64,000 bases of DNA from Clarireedia homoeocarpa (Eukaryota > Ascomycota > Leotiomycetes > Helotiales > Rutstroemiaceae): positions 147,709 to 211,708 of the forward strand of contig LNKV01000044.1 of assembly GCA_001465935.1 (NCBI GenBank), written 5' to 3'. Positions 1-11,030 of the stretch are shown piece after piece. A program made the position numbers and the translations under genes. The notes beneath the pieces were generated by a model that worked only from the letters and a program-made list of their open reading frames with translations, ran no database searches and was not told the origin of the DNA. How positions within the stretch are numbered: position 1 is the stretch's first letter; each line of letters begins with the position of its first letter.

Positions 1-224
1 GCCCAGACCCCGCCTCCGATTTCGGGAGTTCGGATATCAAGCTGCGAGCGTCGGGTGAGAGCATGCGAGATCAGTTCCCAGGTGATTAGGTCTTTGCTGT
101 GGTAGATGGGTAGACCGGGAGTGTATTCAAATGAGGAGGTGCACAGGAAGTAGGAGCTGCCGTGACGGACAATCGAGGGGTCGGGGTGGCTGCCGGGGAG
201 GATGGGGTTGACGTATGCGGGCAT
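1..224 (-). CDS. GH43 glycoside hydrolase, N-terminal part (cut by window edge)
   Basis: The first 74 or so codons of a secreted-type glycosidase read leftward from the ATG at 222-224 and run off the window at base 1. The start NPILPGSHPDPSIVR, then YFLCTSSFEYTPGLPIYHSKD, is the hallmark opening of glycoside hydrolase family 43 (beta-xylosidase / alpha-L-arabinofuranosidase); the Asp of HPDPS is the conserved general base of the five-bladed propeller. No signal peptide precedes the domain, as in several intracellular or non-classically exported fungal GH43 enzymes. The substrate would be arabinan or xylan side chains. It is followed on the same strand by an exopolygalacturonase and a sugar porter, which fits a plant-wall role. 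Family assignment is firm; the subfamily and exact activity cannot be settled from this fragment. Confidence 0.85.
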   Translation of the reverse strand, partial: MPAYVNPILPGSHPDPSIVRHGSSYFLCTSSFEYTPGLPIYHSKDLITWELISHALTRRSQLDIRTPEIGGGVW

Positions 225-1013
225 GATGGCGGAGGAATTGTTCGGTTCTCTCTATTTCTCTCTTGCGCCTGCCAAGTATCGTTCTAAGGAAGCTACTAAA
301 TATATTAATGTTGTTTGTTCGGTGCTTCAGATGTCGAAGTACCTCGTGAAGCATATACATATCACGTGTGTGGAGGCGGGAGATAACTATTGGTGGATAA
401 TCCCACATCTTAGCTTTTCCAGTGCCAAGGGGCCAAGCATGGGGGTTTAGACAGAGGATTTGGAGGCGTTGCTTAGACGCTTGGGTGGCTTGAGATCGGA
501 TTTGGTGGCTTTTTACGGTGAAGCTGGGCTTGGGGTCTTGGCCTGGGGAGGGAGTATCATGTGTTCACGCTGGTTCGGAGAAACACGCAGTATTAGTGCG
601 AGCATCGGTGTAAGTGGCTGCGAGAAGAAACTACTCACGTAGTTCTATTCCAGATCATCATACACATACGCACCGCTTACTTACATCCTCCCCATCAGCG
701 ACAGACAGCAGAAAGTAATTCCGAAGTATATTCTGCTAGATTTAACTGAACTTTGAAGATAACCCCGGCGAAGAGCAATTTGTCATTCAACTTACACCAC
801 CTCAAACAATCCATCGCCGAATTTGATATACGTTTCCTTACATTGTTGGTCTCAAAGAGTCCGATTCGTAGCACCATACTCAGTCACAATTATAGACCAA
901 GTAACTTAGTGCTAATAAATCGGATTATCCATTCTCCCGTAGTTCAGTTGAATATACTGAACCCGACACACATATTCCTCCCCATGTTCCATGCCACACA
1001 TACATACATACCC
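225..1013. other. Intergenic: GH43 promoter / GH28 3' side
   Basis: This 789-base spacer holds the upstream region of the GH43 gene and the 3' flank of the polygalacturonase. Open frames in it (for example 753-1136 plus) have no recognisable motif and overlap the last polygalacturonase exon. I see nothing else supportable. Confidence 0.5.
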
Positions 1014-2679
1014 TCAGGTACTGCAATTGATGCCCAGCAACGAATTATCCATATTCGTACACGTCCATTTCGCAGTTTTCCCGCTCGGCGTCGTGATGTT
1101 GATGTTCTCGGCGCGAATGTTGCTGCATTTCTATGACTCGTATCAGTATGTATCGCATTTGCTTTGAACATGGAGAGAATGGATGGAGTATGAGGAGAAA
1201 GGGATAAGTTGTAAGATTCCATACATCCTTGCTGCTGCAAACGAGCGTTCCCACAGTGGGATCGTGTTTCGAACTCGCTACGCCTACGAAGTTCTTGAAT
1301 ACGACGTCTTGGATTAGCATTTGCGTCTAGGGGGTCAATGTTAGCTGTCTGTTCTTGTATTGCATATATGTATATATGTTGGAAAGAGAAAAGGAACGAG
1401 GAGATGACATACGGGGTATTTTGCACATGTCGAGGCGCTCTGCATGTAGCAGCTCGTGAGTTCGATGGCATCTATCATCGACCAGTCAGTCAGTCAGTCA
1501 ACCAAAATCACCCCAATTCCTCCCCTCAAAAATCAACACAACGTACAATCATCCTTAATAACTGTCATTCCATCATACGTAATATTCTTCACCACCCCAT
1601 TCCCCCCACCAGTTCCATAGTCACTCCCCGGTACCTCGCCCGCCCAAACCTTGATTCGTGCGGCATCGCTCGCGTAGCCCAGTGTCGTGTTGCGGACGAC
1701 GATGTCTTGGACGATGTCTGTGACGCCGGGATACTGACCGAGCGAACCGACGGAGATTCCGTGCGAGCCGTTGCAGTAGAGGTTTTGCACGAGAATATCC
1801 GTGCTGTTAGGTTTGAAGGATACACAGTCGTCTTGGTTGTGGATGGTGGAGTTTTCGATGGTGATGTGCGAGGATTGATAGGTGTCCCAGCCGTCTAGTC
1901 GGGTTGTTAGTAGTATTTCTCTACACCCTTCTCAACCACATCCACCCCCCCCTTTTTTTTCCCCCCCCTTCATTATCTCTCTTCCTCTTATGCTAAAAAC
2001 GTAAATATAGCGAACAGATAAACTCACCACTATTCTTCACCGGACTCTTCGAAGTCGAACTCGACTGCAACACCATCCCACTAACCACAAAATCCTCGAC
2101 CCCGACAAAAAAATTAAACCACATGGGCGAATTTTTCATCGTCAACCCGCTCATACTCCCGCCCTTCAACCCATTCAACACCCACAGGATCGGTCTCTGC
2201 AGCCCGGAATCCTTCGCAAACCCATCCCACCAAACCTGTCCATTCCCATCAATCACCCCCTGCCCATCCCCATAGAAATTCACATCCGTGCCCCCCCACT
2301 GGATAAACGCCGCCGAGTCCTGGAAGGGGTACTGAAACGCTGCTTGCGTCCAAAAGGTGATGTTGGGCGTGAAGGCGATGGTGCCGTGGATGGAGAAGTC
2401 GATGGACTGGAGGTAGGTGAGGTTGAGGGGCGTGGCGATGGTGTAGAGAGGGGAGTGGAGCGTTACGATGCCCCCGTTGTTGCAGGCTTCAATGGCAGAT
2501 AGGAGGGACGCGGAGTCATCTTGGTTATTGCCGAGGGCGGTGACAGCGCAGGTGCGGTTGCGAGGGGTGGAGAGGCTGGGAGGGGTGCGGGGTTGGAAGG
2601 GGGAGATGGGGAGGATGGGGGTGCTGAGGGTGAGGGTTGGGAGGAGGAGCAGAAGCGTGCTGGGGAGGGAGATATGCAT
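1014..2679 (-). CDS. Exopolygalacturonase, glycoside hydrolase family 28
   Basis: Five exons: 2679-2028, 1894-1547, 1471-1413, 1326-1225, 1130-1014; total 1278 nt, 425 residues, the usual fungal exo-PG size. It removes galacturonic acid from the non-reducing ends of pectin. A signal peptide (MHISLPSTLLLLLPTLTLSTP) starts the protein. The four GH28 signatures are present in order: NSDG at about 216-219 (assembled across intron 1), QDD at 238-240, GSHG at 260-263 and RIK at 297-299. The exo-type features are the WWDG region and a Cys-rich C-terminus (CSSKD, CSNIRAEN, ending GINCST). Several N-glycosylation sequons are visible (NLT, NIT, NST, NGS). It sits between GH43 and a sugar porter on the same strand. 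All catalytic Asp residues are retained, so it looks functional. Confidence 0.93.
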
Positions 2680-3490
2680 TTTGAATGGCTTTTGCTTATG
2701 AGTGCCTCTTGAGAAGCTGCTCTGCTATTTCATCGACTGAAATGTGAGAGACCCATATCCCACGACAGGAACACCCCAAATCCATATATCGACAACAACT
2801 CCTCATTGATCTACCACACCATAACCAAACCCCATCTACAATACCACCCTCAAACTTTATACCTACGGAAACAAATTTCACCGGCGAGCGTGGGAAGAGG
2901 TGTATGCACAAAATGTCGTGCCTTGCGCTTTTAATCGGACCTGCATATTTCCATCCGTCCATCCATCCAACGGGTATATAAAGTTTTGAGCGAGGGCCAT
3001 GGTGATTGGGCGTAGATGTATGCACGTCAGTATAATTTTCAGGTCATATTGACTTGGATATATGGTTTAAGGTGGTATTAGCCTATGTAGGTGTGGAGAA
3101 ATAGGCTGTTTCTAGAAGAAAAGGAAGAAATCGTGGAGAAGATCGACGAAAGGGGGTGGTCGTGGTGGGGTTTATAAGAATCATGGGGGTAGTGGATCTG
3201 CTAGGTAGGCTCCTTCCTTGAAAGAGGAGTTTATGGGTATATTGCTAGTTAGCGTTTCTTATACCTGTAGATTGCTTAAACGCATTCTCATTTAGCTGGC
3301 AATGTATAGATCAAATCACACGATAAAAATCTGGAAAAATTAGATAGTCATGATCATAATCACTGTATTCGTATATCGAACATCAATAAACTCAATATAC
3401 GATTGTATGACCAGCATTATCTAAACTATAATAAAATTCATCTACATTTAAAGTATTCCCTCGTCAAAGATATCAAATCCCGCGACGAAT
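2680..3490. other. Intergenic: exopolygalacturonase promoter
   Basis: An 811-base AT-rich spacer. On the minus strand a TATATA-type box lies at about 2975-2982, roughly 295 nt upstream of the GH28 start; whether it is the core promoter is not known. No other gene is seen; the open frame at 2696-3025 has no family features. Confidence 0.4.
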
Positions 3491-5334
3491 CTACTCCTTT
3501 TTTGGACTGACATGAACGCTATCAACAGCCTGATTGATATCATCGCTCAACTCTAAACCCCCATCTTCAACATGGGCGTGATGGGCATCCTCAACACCCA
3601 ATTGAGCACCACCCTTCTCGACGTGGTTGACACCACCGAAGAGAACATCCATCTCCTCTAACATTATGTTTCGTGTTTCTGGGACGAGGAAGACGACGAA
3701 AAGTGCGAGGAGTAAGTTTATACCAGCGAAAAAGAAGAACGTGTAACTGGTGTTGATTAGTACTTGTTTAACAAAATAGGAGGATGAGATGGTAACTTAC
3801 AAACTGCAGTTGGCCAAGAAGGTAGGGAAGAATTGGTTGAAAATCAAGTTGGTGACGTTTTGCCATTGCGAACACATTCCGACAGCTTGAGCTCTGACGT
3901 TCATGGAGAAGATCTCGGCGGTCCAAATCCAGGTCGTAGCTCCCCAAGTTGGCTTGTAGAAGAAGATGAAGAGGAAGAGAAGGAACGTAAGAGCGATTCC
4001 GACGGGTTGATCTTTGGTGAGAATTTGTTTGCCCCCAGAAGTGTAATAACGATCTGGCGTTGCGACTCCGACGGCTGCGAAACAGATCATGCAGAGTGCC
4101 ATACCGAGACCACCGACAATGAAGAGGAACTTTCGGCCATATCGATCGACGGTCCAGACAGCGTTCAAGGTGAAGATTATTCCACAGGTACCGTTAATAG
4201 CGTTGATCAAGTTGATGGTTGAAGCGTCTCTGTAGATACCTTTATAGATAGCAGAGGAGTAACTGTTCAAAGATCCTTGACCTGTTATTTGTTGACCACC
4301 GTTGATAACGAAAGCGATCAACATCCTCTTGCGAACAGAGGCATCCATCCACAGTGCCTTGTATGAACTAGTTGCCTTGGTCTCCTTCTCGTATTCGATA
4401 GCCTCTCTGATTTGCAATAGCTCATCTTCGACTTCTTGTTCGGTGTCTCTGACCATGAGGAGCGATTTTCGGGCTTGCTCGACGTTGTTTCCGTTCTGGA
4501 TGTACCAACGAGGAGTCTCGGGGATGAAAGGTAGGAGCACACAGATTATAGTTGGTACCATCAATTGGAAGATGACAATCAGCTTCCAGTCCCACTCGCC
4601 AAGGCTAGCGGTGTGCTTGCCAGTGGCGAAGGCAATCCAATATGCGATGAAACTTCCGACCGAGTAGAACAATTGCCAGAATCCCATGATTTTCCCTCGA
4701 ATCTCAGGCGGTGCCAACTCTCCAATGTAAACTGGTCCAGCAGCTGTTTTAATTGTTAATGCGATGATTTAAAGATAACTGTTAAACCAGATATCACTCA
4801 CTCAAAGCAAGACCCTGGCCCAGACCGATTATCACACGACCTCCAATGAAGGCGTTAAGATTTGGGGCAAAAGTCTGAACAAAGGTAGCAATAATGGTCA
4901 AAAGACATCCAATTCCCATTCCCCATCTTCGTCCCAATCGATCGGCCTGTCCATCGATTAGCTTGGAAATAGTGCGTGCTTTCAGGGGTCGAGTAACGTA
5001 CGATCGGTCCACCGAAGAAGAACCCAGAAACAATACCACCAATGTTGTAAGATGAATTAACCAAACCAAGTGTGTATGTGTCCTTCGAAACGTCAGTTTA
5101 AGCTCGCCGAATGTTGTAGTTGGCTAGGACTTACTGGCTTGCCGAAGTAAGCCACCCAATGCTTGGAATTTTGGCAGGCGTTGAAGACAGACGCATCATA
5201 ACCATACAACACCATACAGGCTGCCGCGACCATAGAAATGTACCTAGAGATGCGTCAGATTCGGTTGTGATAAGCTGGCAGTGATGGTGAACTTACCAAT
5301 TGTACCATCTCTTCGAAGTTGTATTAAACACCAT
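3491..5334 (-). CDS. MFS sugar transporter (sugar porter family, lactose/quinate permease-like)
   Basis: Six exons: 5334-5297, 5243-5135, 5082-5002, 4946-4802, 4743-3801, 3746-3491; 1572 nt, 523 residues. It is a 12-helix plasma-membrane sugar:proton symporter of the major facilitator superfamily. Diagnostic sugar-porter motifs appear in order: YGYDASVFN in helix 1, GGPIADRLGRRWGM after helix 2 (joined across intron 3), GPVYIGELAPPEIRG after helix 4 (joined across intron 4), PETPRWYIQNG ending helix 6, NGGQQITGQGSLNSYSS in helix 7, VDRYGRKFL after helix 8 and VPETRN after helix 12. The tail is acidic, about 70 residues. The ATG at 5334 is preceded by ACAAG, a fair fungal start context. The substrate cannot be told from sequence; location beside pectin/arabinan hydrolases suggests pentose, galacturonate or disaccharide uptake. 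Confidence 0.93.
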
Positions 5335-6282
5335 CTTGTCGTGTGTACAAAGGTAGAACAGCTACCTCTCTGATGCTGGAGATGTACGAAATGCAAGAAA
5401 TGTAGCTTGGAACTGACTTGTAAAGAAAACCAAGTCAAACCCCAAGAAACCCAAGTTAAACCCCGAGAAACCCAAAAACCATGAATAATGACAAGGCAAT
5501 TAAAGGTCTTATCAATATGTGGTGTGGTGGTATGATATATCTTTGAAGAAACATGTAGACGAGTTGGGATCTATAAAAGTGTGAACATGGACCTAGCCTC
5601 TAGTGGAGATAGAGGATGTGTGGAGGGTGTGTGGAGGGTGTGTGGGAGGAAGCTCACGACTGTGCCGTACATTCCAACCAACAGTTTGTACCCCACCGGA
5701 AATGATGGAAGTAATAATTGCACCAATCCTCTCCCCTTATTTGTCTCTAGTCACTAATAATCAGCCATCAACGCATATGTCGAACCGAGTTCAACCCTTG
5801 TCATGCCAGGCCGTACCAGTGGGTAGGTACCCTTATGTGTTAGTTTCTGGATTGATCCTGGAGAAGTGTGTTTGCGGCGGTGGGGAATTTCCCCAGAAAA
5901 GCAGTTCTCCGAGATTAATTGACTAACGCGAGTTGGTCGATACTGTACCAGCTCGTATCCCCCGTATTTGCGTTAGCGGGGAAGGAAAATCCTGGAGACT
6001 TTCGCCTACGAGATCCGAAGAATTCCCATGCATGTCTTTCTTTCGCTTCAGCTTGACAGTCCACGCGGCCGAGTGGACACCATACATCTGTGGGCGATAT
6101 GGGGAAGGATAGGGGCCAAAAAGAGTAACACATGATATTCTGATAAGAGATGACTGCAAATGTTAAGTAATTGTACAATCATTTTCTTTCCCAGCGTCAC
6201 CATTGCTCCGTTGTTCGCCTCCACCAATATGACCCATCCTAGTATACAAAGTGGGCATGTGCCAAGCGCCTCCTCAGGAGCA
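5335..6282. other. Intergenic: transporter promoter region
   Basis: This 948-base spacer contains a G-rich GTGTGGAGG triplication near 5618-5650 and a 13-base GC-flanked palindrome (GGGGAATTTCCCC, 5882-5894). Several CCCC/GGGG-type motifs could serve as carbon-repressor (CreA) sites, which is a guess. No gene is seen. Confidence 0.4.
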
Positions 6283-9200
6283 TCAACCAACTGTACTTGT
6301 AGCCCCTTTGACATCCACTCCATGGATTGTGTCGAGGAGCTTTTGTAACTCAGCTCTGGATTCACCAGGGCCTGGGACAGGTTCCAACAATTCGTCCTTT
6401 CCGCCAAACTTTGTCCCAACACATTTTATGATTCCCCAAGCCCTTCTGAACTCATCTCTGATCGACACGATCCCGTTGTGAGTAACGGTCCTAGCGACGT
6501 TGTGATCAATCTCGAATGGATCTTCGATGGCGAAAAGATATCGATGACGAATTTCCTTGACTTCTTCGACCGTCTTGGCTTGCTGTTTAACCGCCTTCAA
6601 ATCTGATGATGGATCAACATCAACATCACCGTTGTTTGTGGCTGCATTGAATGCAGGGGTTAATGGTGTAGGTGGGGCTGCAATCTGAGTAGTCTCAACA
6701 ACTGTTCTTGCACCGACCCAGCCTTTCTCCTGCTTGCTGAGAATGCCATGTTTTGTGCGTAAGCTAAGGACCTCTCGACCCCAATCGAATCCCCTCCGAC
6801 CTGTAACGGTTGACATTTGTCCGCCTTGAGCAAAATATTCGAAGAATCCCCTGAGAAGTATACCGACCGAATCATGGTTGTGGCTCAGCATTTTCTTATC
6901 TGCTAGAGATCTAATCGCGGCTTCATCGCGCCAGAACCTCACGTCTCGACCATCACATGTAGACTGTGCCTCTCGATCCGCTGGTGAGAGATGTGAAGGG
7001 GGCTCAGCATTTGTATGCTGGAGATTAGGGCAGACTGGCGGATGCACGATATTGACAAGATAATGAAGCACCATTAGGACATACCCATAACTACCGAGAG
7101 TACCTCTATATGGGATATTGATTCCACGAAGTTTTGCCCAATGTTTGACGAACAGCACCATAACTTTCACTCGTGGATCGCAAGCGGAGTACAATCTAAG
7201 AAGTAATGTGTTATGCAGGGCCAGATGATTTGAGAAGTTTATGTCGCATTGTATACCAACGCTATTCTTGGGAAACTCAAGGTGGTCTTTGTATCGATCT
7301 TTCGGCTTGTTGAGAGATGTCTGGGTGGGATCAGGAAGAGTACGCACAAGGGACAACAATTCAGCATGGGCTGGATTGAAAGGTTCGCCTTTGACCACAT
7401 TTCGTAGAACCGTAATGTATTTTTCAATGTGCGATTGATCAGTCTCATTGTATAAACGAGTTTCAATTGCATGTTCATAGTCGCTTATAAGTTGCAGAAT
7501 CTGATGTTTTCGAGCAATTTCTGTCAAATCCGTTGTGCCTTCCATTGACTGCAGCTCTTCGCGGATATTCGAATTGTAAATGCCTGAGATATAGCGGCCG
7601 ACAAAAAGATTTGCAAGTTCTTCATCAGTCATCTTGCGCTCTCTCACCAGGTCTTTTGGTAAATTTCTTCCTTCGAGGTCGGCTTTCAGACGAAGAACTC
7701 TAGCGAGGTATTGCTGAGGATTCTCGTATTGCATCTGTTCGAGAAACACAAGCTGGAGCGAGGTAATTTTCTTTAATCTTTCTGAAGCATGATGGAGTTG
7801 TCTAGCATAGATTTCTGACTCCGTGAGAGGCGCTTCCTTATTTTGTAGAACTTTCCATGCTTCTACATTTGCACAACATTCCGCCTCACTTTTGTCGGTC
7901 GCCTCCAGAAGTGGTCGCTCATCCCAGCCCATCGCTAGTCTTTCGCCTTCGACCTGGCTGAATATTCCAATCAAAGAACGCTGAACAAATGGCACCTCAG
8001 GGTCAAACAAGGGGGAAATGGAACGATAGGATTGTAGGCGATTGGAAAGTTTTTGAGAAGAGAGACCAAGGATGAAAGCTCTGCAAACATCACTGAGAAG
8101 TTTCGCCTCATCGAGGCTAAGCTCGGCCGAGTTCACCGTCAGATCGCGCCCGCCATGCTTTCTCAAAACCCGTCTGGCGCATGCGAAGTAGTCATTCAAA
8201 CTCTGATGGTTTTGTTGTTTGAGTGTAATAGATTTCTTCTCGGTATCCTGCGAGTTATCTACATGATCAGAGACTACTGGTATGGACTTGGGTACGCCTT
8301 CACCTGGCTTCAGACTCGGATTGGCGTGAGCTTTGTTGGTAACTTGAACATGTTTGTCATCCACAATGTCATCGTGTTCATCAGGAAAACCCTGCTCCCA
8401 TTTGGAGCGCTCTTCACGGAGATCTGCGATTAACTTCTCTGTAGGTTGCTGGCAGAGCTTGATGATCGGAACTCTTGTCCTTGTAAGTAGTCGCGCACCA
8501 TAGCCTAGACCAAGTAATTTCTGCTCTAGGAAACGTGGTATCGGAGACTCTGGGGATTCGGCGGATGGGTGTGAATATGGCGTAAGTAATGCTAGATCCA
8601 TGTCGGATCCTTTCGTTGCAAAACCAGAACTTAAGCTTCCGTAACATTTCAGCTCGACAGTCGAGGGATCAAATTTGTCGTTGCCGAGCTCTTGCTGTTC
8701 ATGTTCCATAATTGCACATCTGCACACCTCCTCAATTAAGGCTCTAAACTCTTCTTTCTTCTTTGCCTCGTCGTTGTCAATCTCAATCTTAGGGAGACAT
8801 TCCTGAGCTATCGTATCCAAGTATTTACCTTGCGCAGCTATCTCATCCGCACTAGCACCATATAGCCTTGGGCGACCTTGTCCACCCGTTGGGCCTGGCT
8901 GATACAACTGGCGATTCTGTGGAGTAGGCCTTGGGGAGATTGAACTTTGGTCTGGACTACTCTGATTCGCACTCTGCCAGGGCTGTGCTTGTGGCGATAG
9001 TGCCTGCTTTTGATATTGGTATCTTTGATTGGGCTTATTTTCATATGTTCCTGAACGAGGAGAGTTTTGATAAACCATCGGGCTGGCATAGGAAGATGCG
9101 GGCGAGGGTTGGGGGAAGTGGGGTGAATACGACTGCTGGGGTTGAAACCTTTGGCCGGTGCTAAATTGAGGACTATTGTTGGTATAGTGCGGCGACCAGC

Positions 9201-9624
9201 TTGCTTGGTTCTGCGCAGAGTAAGGTGCAAATCTATGGGGCGATGGTGAAGGACCGGCCTGTTGATGTGGCCTGGTATCAATAGGTATTGATAATTGGGA
9301 GTTCAGTTGTCGCCTTTGTGCCTGGTTCAATCTTTTTCGACCAGCTTGTTGTGGTTCGTTATTGTTCCAAGGGGCTTTCTGGGTCTGACTAGCTCTTGCA
9401 GCCATACTGCCAAGATATTGTTGCTGCTCGGCTGGACTGGCTGTAAGCATATGCGGTGGCAGGGCAGCAGCGGTAGATATTGGGGGAAGGGGAGGAGCAT
9501 TGGAATTCGAGTTGCTGGCGGTAGCATTATTTAATATGAGTCCTCTGAGTCGTTCTTCGAGACCATCAATACCAGCCACGGCTCCTTGGGCTTGTCCATT
9601 CTGATCCTGTGTGCGTGGAACCAT
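6283..9624 (-). CDS. Cid1-type poly(A)/poly(U) polymerase-like nucleotidyltransferase with a large insertion
   Basis: A single-exon 1113-residue protein of the non-canonical poly(A) polymerase / terminal uridylyltransferase group, which add A or U to RNA 3' ends. Residues 1-260 are Gln/Pro/Ser-rich and probably disordered. The catalytic fold starts with CYGSLSSGFATKGSDMDLALL (GS loop and first two carboxylates, D-x-D at about 339-341). After TRVPIIKLC (about 384) the fold is interrupted by roughly 400 mostly helical residues before resuming at GIQCDINFSNHLALHNTLLL (third Asp about 793). The PAP-associated domain follows (KHWAKLRGINIPYRGTLGSYGYVL) and the C-terminus has IEDPFEIDHNVARTV, as in fission yeast Cid1. 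All three catalytic carboxylates are present. The base preference cannot be predicted here. Confidence 0.92.
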   Translation of the reverse strand: MVPRTQDQNGQAQGAVAGIDGLEERLRGLILNNATASNSNSNAPPLPPISTAAALPPHMLTASPAEQQQYLGSMAARASQTQKAPWNNNEPQQAGRKRLNQAQRRQLNSQLSIPIDTRPHQQAGPSPSPHRFAPYSAQNQASWSPHYTNNSPQFSTGQRFQPQQSYSPHFPQPSPASSYASPMVYQNSPRSGTYENKPNQRYQYQKQALSPQAQPWQSANQSSPDQSSISPRPTPQNRQLYQPGPTGGQGRPRLYGASADEIAAQGKYLDTIAQECLPKIEIDNDEAKKKEEFRALIEEVCRCAIMEHEQQELGNDKFDPSTVELKCYGSLSSGFATKGSDMDLALLTPYSHPSAESPESPIPRFLEQKLLGLGYGARLLTRTRVPIIKLCQQPTEKLIADLREERSKWEQGFPDEHDDIVDDKHVQVTNKAHANPSLKPGEGVPKSIPVVSDHVDNSQDTEKKSITLKQQNHQSLNDYFACARRVLRKHGGRDLTVNSAELSLDEAKLLSDVCRAFILGLSSQKLSNRLQSYRSISPLFDPEVPFVQRSLIGIFSQVEGERLAMGWDERPLLEATDKSEAECCANVEAWKVLQNKEAPLTESEIYARQLHHASERLKKITSLQLVFLEQMQYENPQQYLARVLRLKADLEGRNLPKDLVRERKMTDEELANLFVGRYISGIYNSNIREELQSMEGTTDLTEIARKHQILQLISDYEHAIETRLYNETDQSHIEKYITVLRNVVKGEPFNPAHAELLSLVRTLPDPTQTSLNKPKDRYKDHLEFPKNSVGIQCDINFSNHLALHNTLLLRLYSACDPRVKVMVLFVKHWAKLRGINIPYRGTLGSYGYVLMVLHYLVNIVHPPVCPNLQHTNAEPPSHLSPADREAQSTCDGRDVRFWRDEAAIRSLADKKMLSHNHDSVGILLRGFFEYFAQGGQMSTVTGRRGFDWGREVLSLRTKHGILSKQEKGWVGARTVVETTQIAAPPTPLTPAFNAATNNGDVDVDPSSDLKAVKQQAKTVEEVKEIRHRYLFAIEDPFEIDHNVARTVTHNGIVSIRDEFRRAWGIIKCVGTKFGGKDELLEPVPGPGESRAELQKLLDTIHGVDVKGATSTVG

Positions 9625-11030
9625 AGTTGGCAGTTTGTTTAGAAGTATTTGAGGGAATTTGTAATATAAAAAAGGTCGGAAAAAGCCAAATGAGATGGAC
9701 GGGTCAGACTTGGAAGCAAGCTGTCTTCTCTCTCCTTGGTTCCAACTTCAAATATTTAGAGGCTCTTTAGAATCGGACCTTTTGCGCTCAAAAAATGATA
9801 AGGGGGGGAGAGATCAAGTACAGGTTGGGTTGAATGAGACCTGAGAGTGATGAGTGTCATGTGACCAGTTGGGTCTTCAGATGGCCGGAGTACCAACGCA
9901 AACAGTAGAGATGTAGCTTTCGTGAGTAGGAGGCAAATTGCAAGCCGCTATCATTTCTAGAAGCTTTGCACTTTGTCCGTTGGTTGGCTGGTTGGTTGGT
10001 TGTGACTGTGACTGTGGCTGTGGTTGTGGTTCAGGTTGAGGTTGAGGTTGTGGTTGTGGTTGTGGTTGTGGTTGTGGTTGTGGTTGTTGGTGGTTTTCAA
10101 TGTGAGTGGATTCCAAAGCAAGACCCTCTCTCCATCGCCTTCAGCCGGCGTGAAGGTCTTTGAAGTTCTGAATGAAGTTCCGAGTACAATTCCAATGCAA
10201 TGCGTGAAGTGGACAATGTAGTTTGGATGCACGTGAACGTGTGGTTGAGTGAATGAGTGAGTGAATGAATAAGTGAATGAATGAGTGGATGAATGAAGGG
10301 AAGCTGTAGAAGTAGGAAGTTGTTCTCCCATTTGCCTGTTAACCTTAAGAAATATCTCCTCATTCGCCAGCCTGACAGTCGAGATGTGAAAGCGTGAAAC
10401 TTCGACAGGCAAATTCGTACAACCTCGACACCTCAAATCCAAGTCCAAATCCAGATCCGGAAAGAAGCTTTGGGCAATTTTTGGTTTTTTGGTTTTTTGG
10501 TTTTTTTTTTCGAATTTCAGTATTCTTTTTTATGCCTAAGGCATACAAGCATGGAGTCCAGTATACAAATTAGGTAATAATTATTCCCGTTTAGCTAATC
10601 TAGGTCTAGTCTATATCAAAAGTTCAAAAACGCTATATAATACAAAGGAAAACGCGATATGTCAAGCAATTCATAGGCCCCCTTTGCTGTCCCTGCACCA
10701 GCTCCTTAGGATCCGATAACTTTGAAGTCAACTCGCCAGGTCCTGAAGGAGGGTTTAGCTGCTTGATCTGAGTTGTACATCTTTGCACAGACCATCCAGA
10801 ACAGACCCAAGAGCTCACTTCCAGCATGAACTTTGATGCCCTCACTCGTACGTGGAGGCGACAGCGGTAGGACGTCGGAAAGACTACCGTTGAATGAGCT
10901 GGAGCTGGAGCTGCATCCAATGTAGGTGATGAATGCTGACCGAGGAGAAGATAGCTGCAGCGGCAGCAGTAGATGTAGATGGTGCAGCGGTGAAGGAGAC
11001 AAACTCGGAAGATATGGTATTGGATACACA
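9625..11030. other. Intergenic with simple repeats and possible remnants
   Basis: A 1.4-kb spacer containing a TGTGGT hexanucleotide tract (10005-10090), a GAAT/GAGT tract (about 10230-10295) and a T-rich tract (10480-10512). The Gln/Pro or Asn/His repeat peptides that these tracts encode are almost certainly not proteins. 10700-11030 may hold decayed 3' coding sequence of the neighbouring wall protein. Confidence 0.5.
10005..10090. repeat. TGTGGT hexanucleotide microsatellite
   Basis: About 14 imperfect copies of a TGTGGT/TGAGGT unit in tandem, starting with variant TGTGAC copies and ending in perfect TGTGGT copies. It lies upstream of the Cid1-like gene, outside any supported exon. Confidence 0.85.

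Noticed and set aside
9877..10448. Gln/Pro- and Asn/His-repeat peptides
   Set aside because: They are translations of the TGTGGT and GAAT/GAGT tracts in different frames; no flanking coding sequence supports them.
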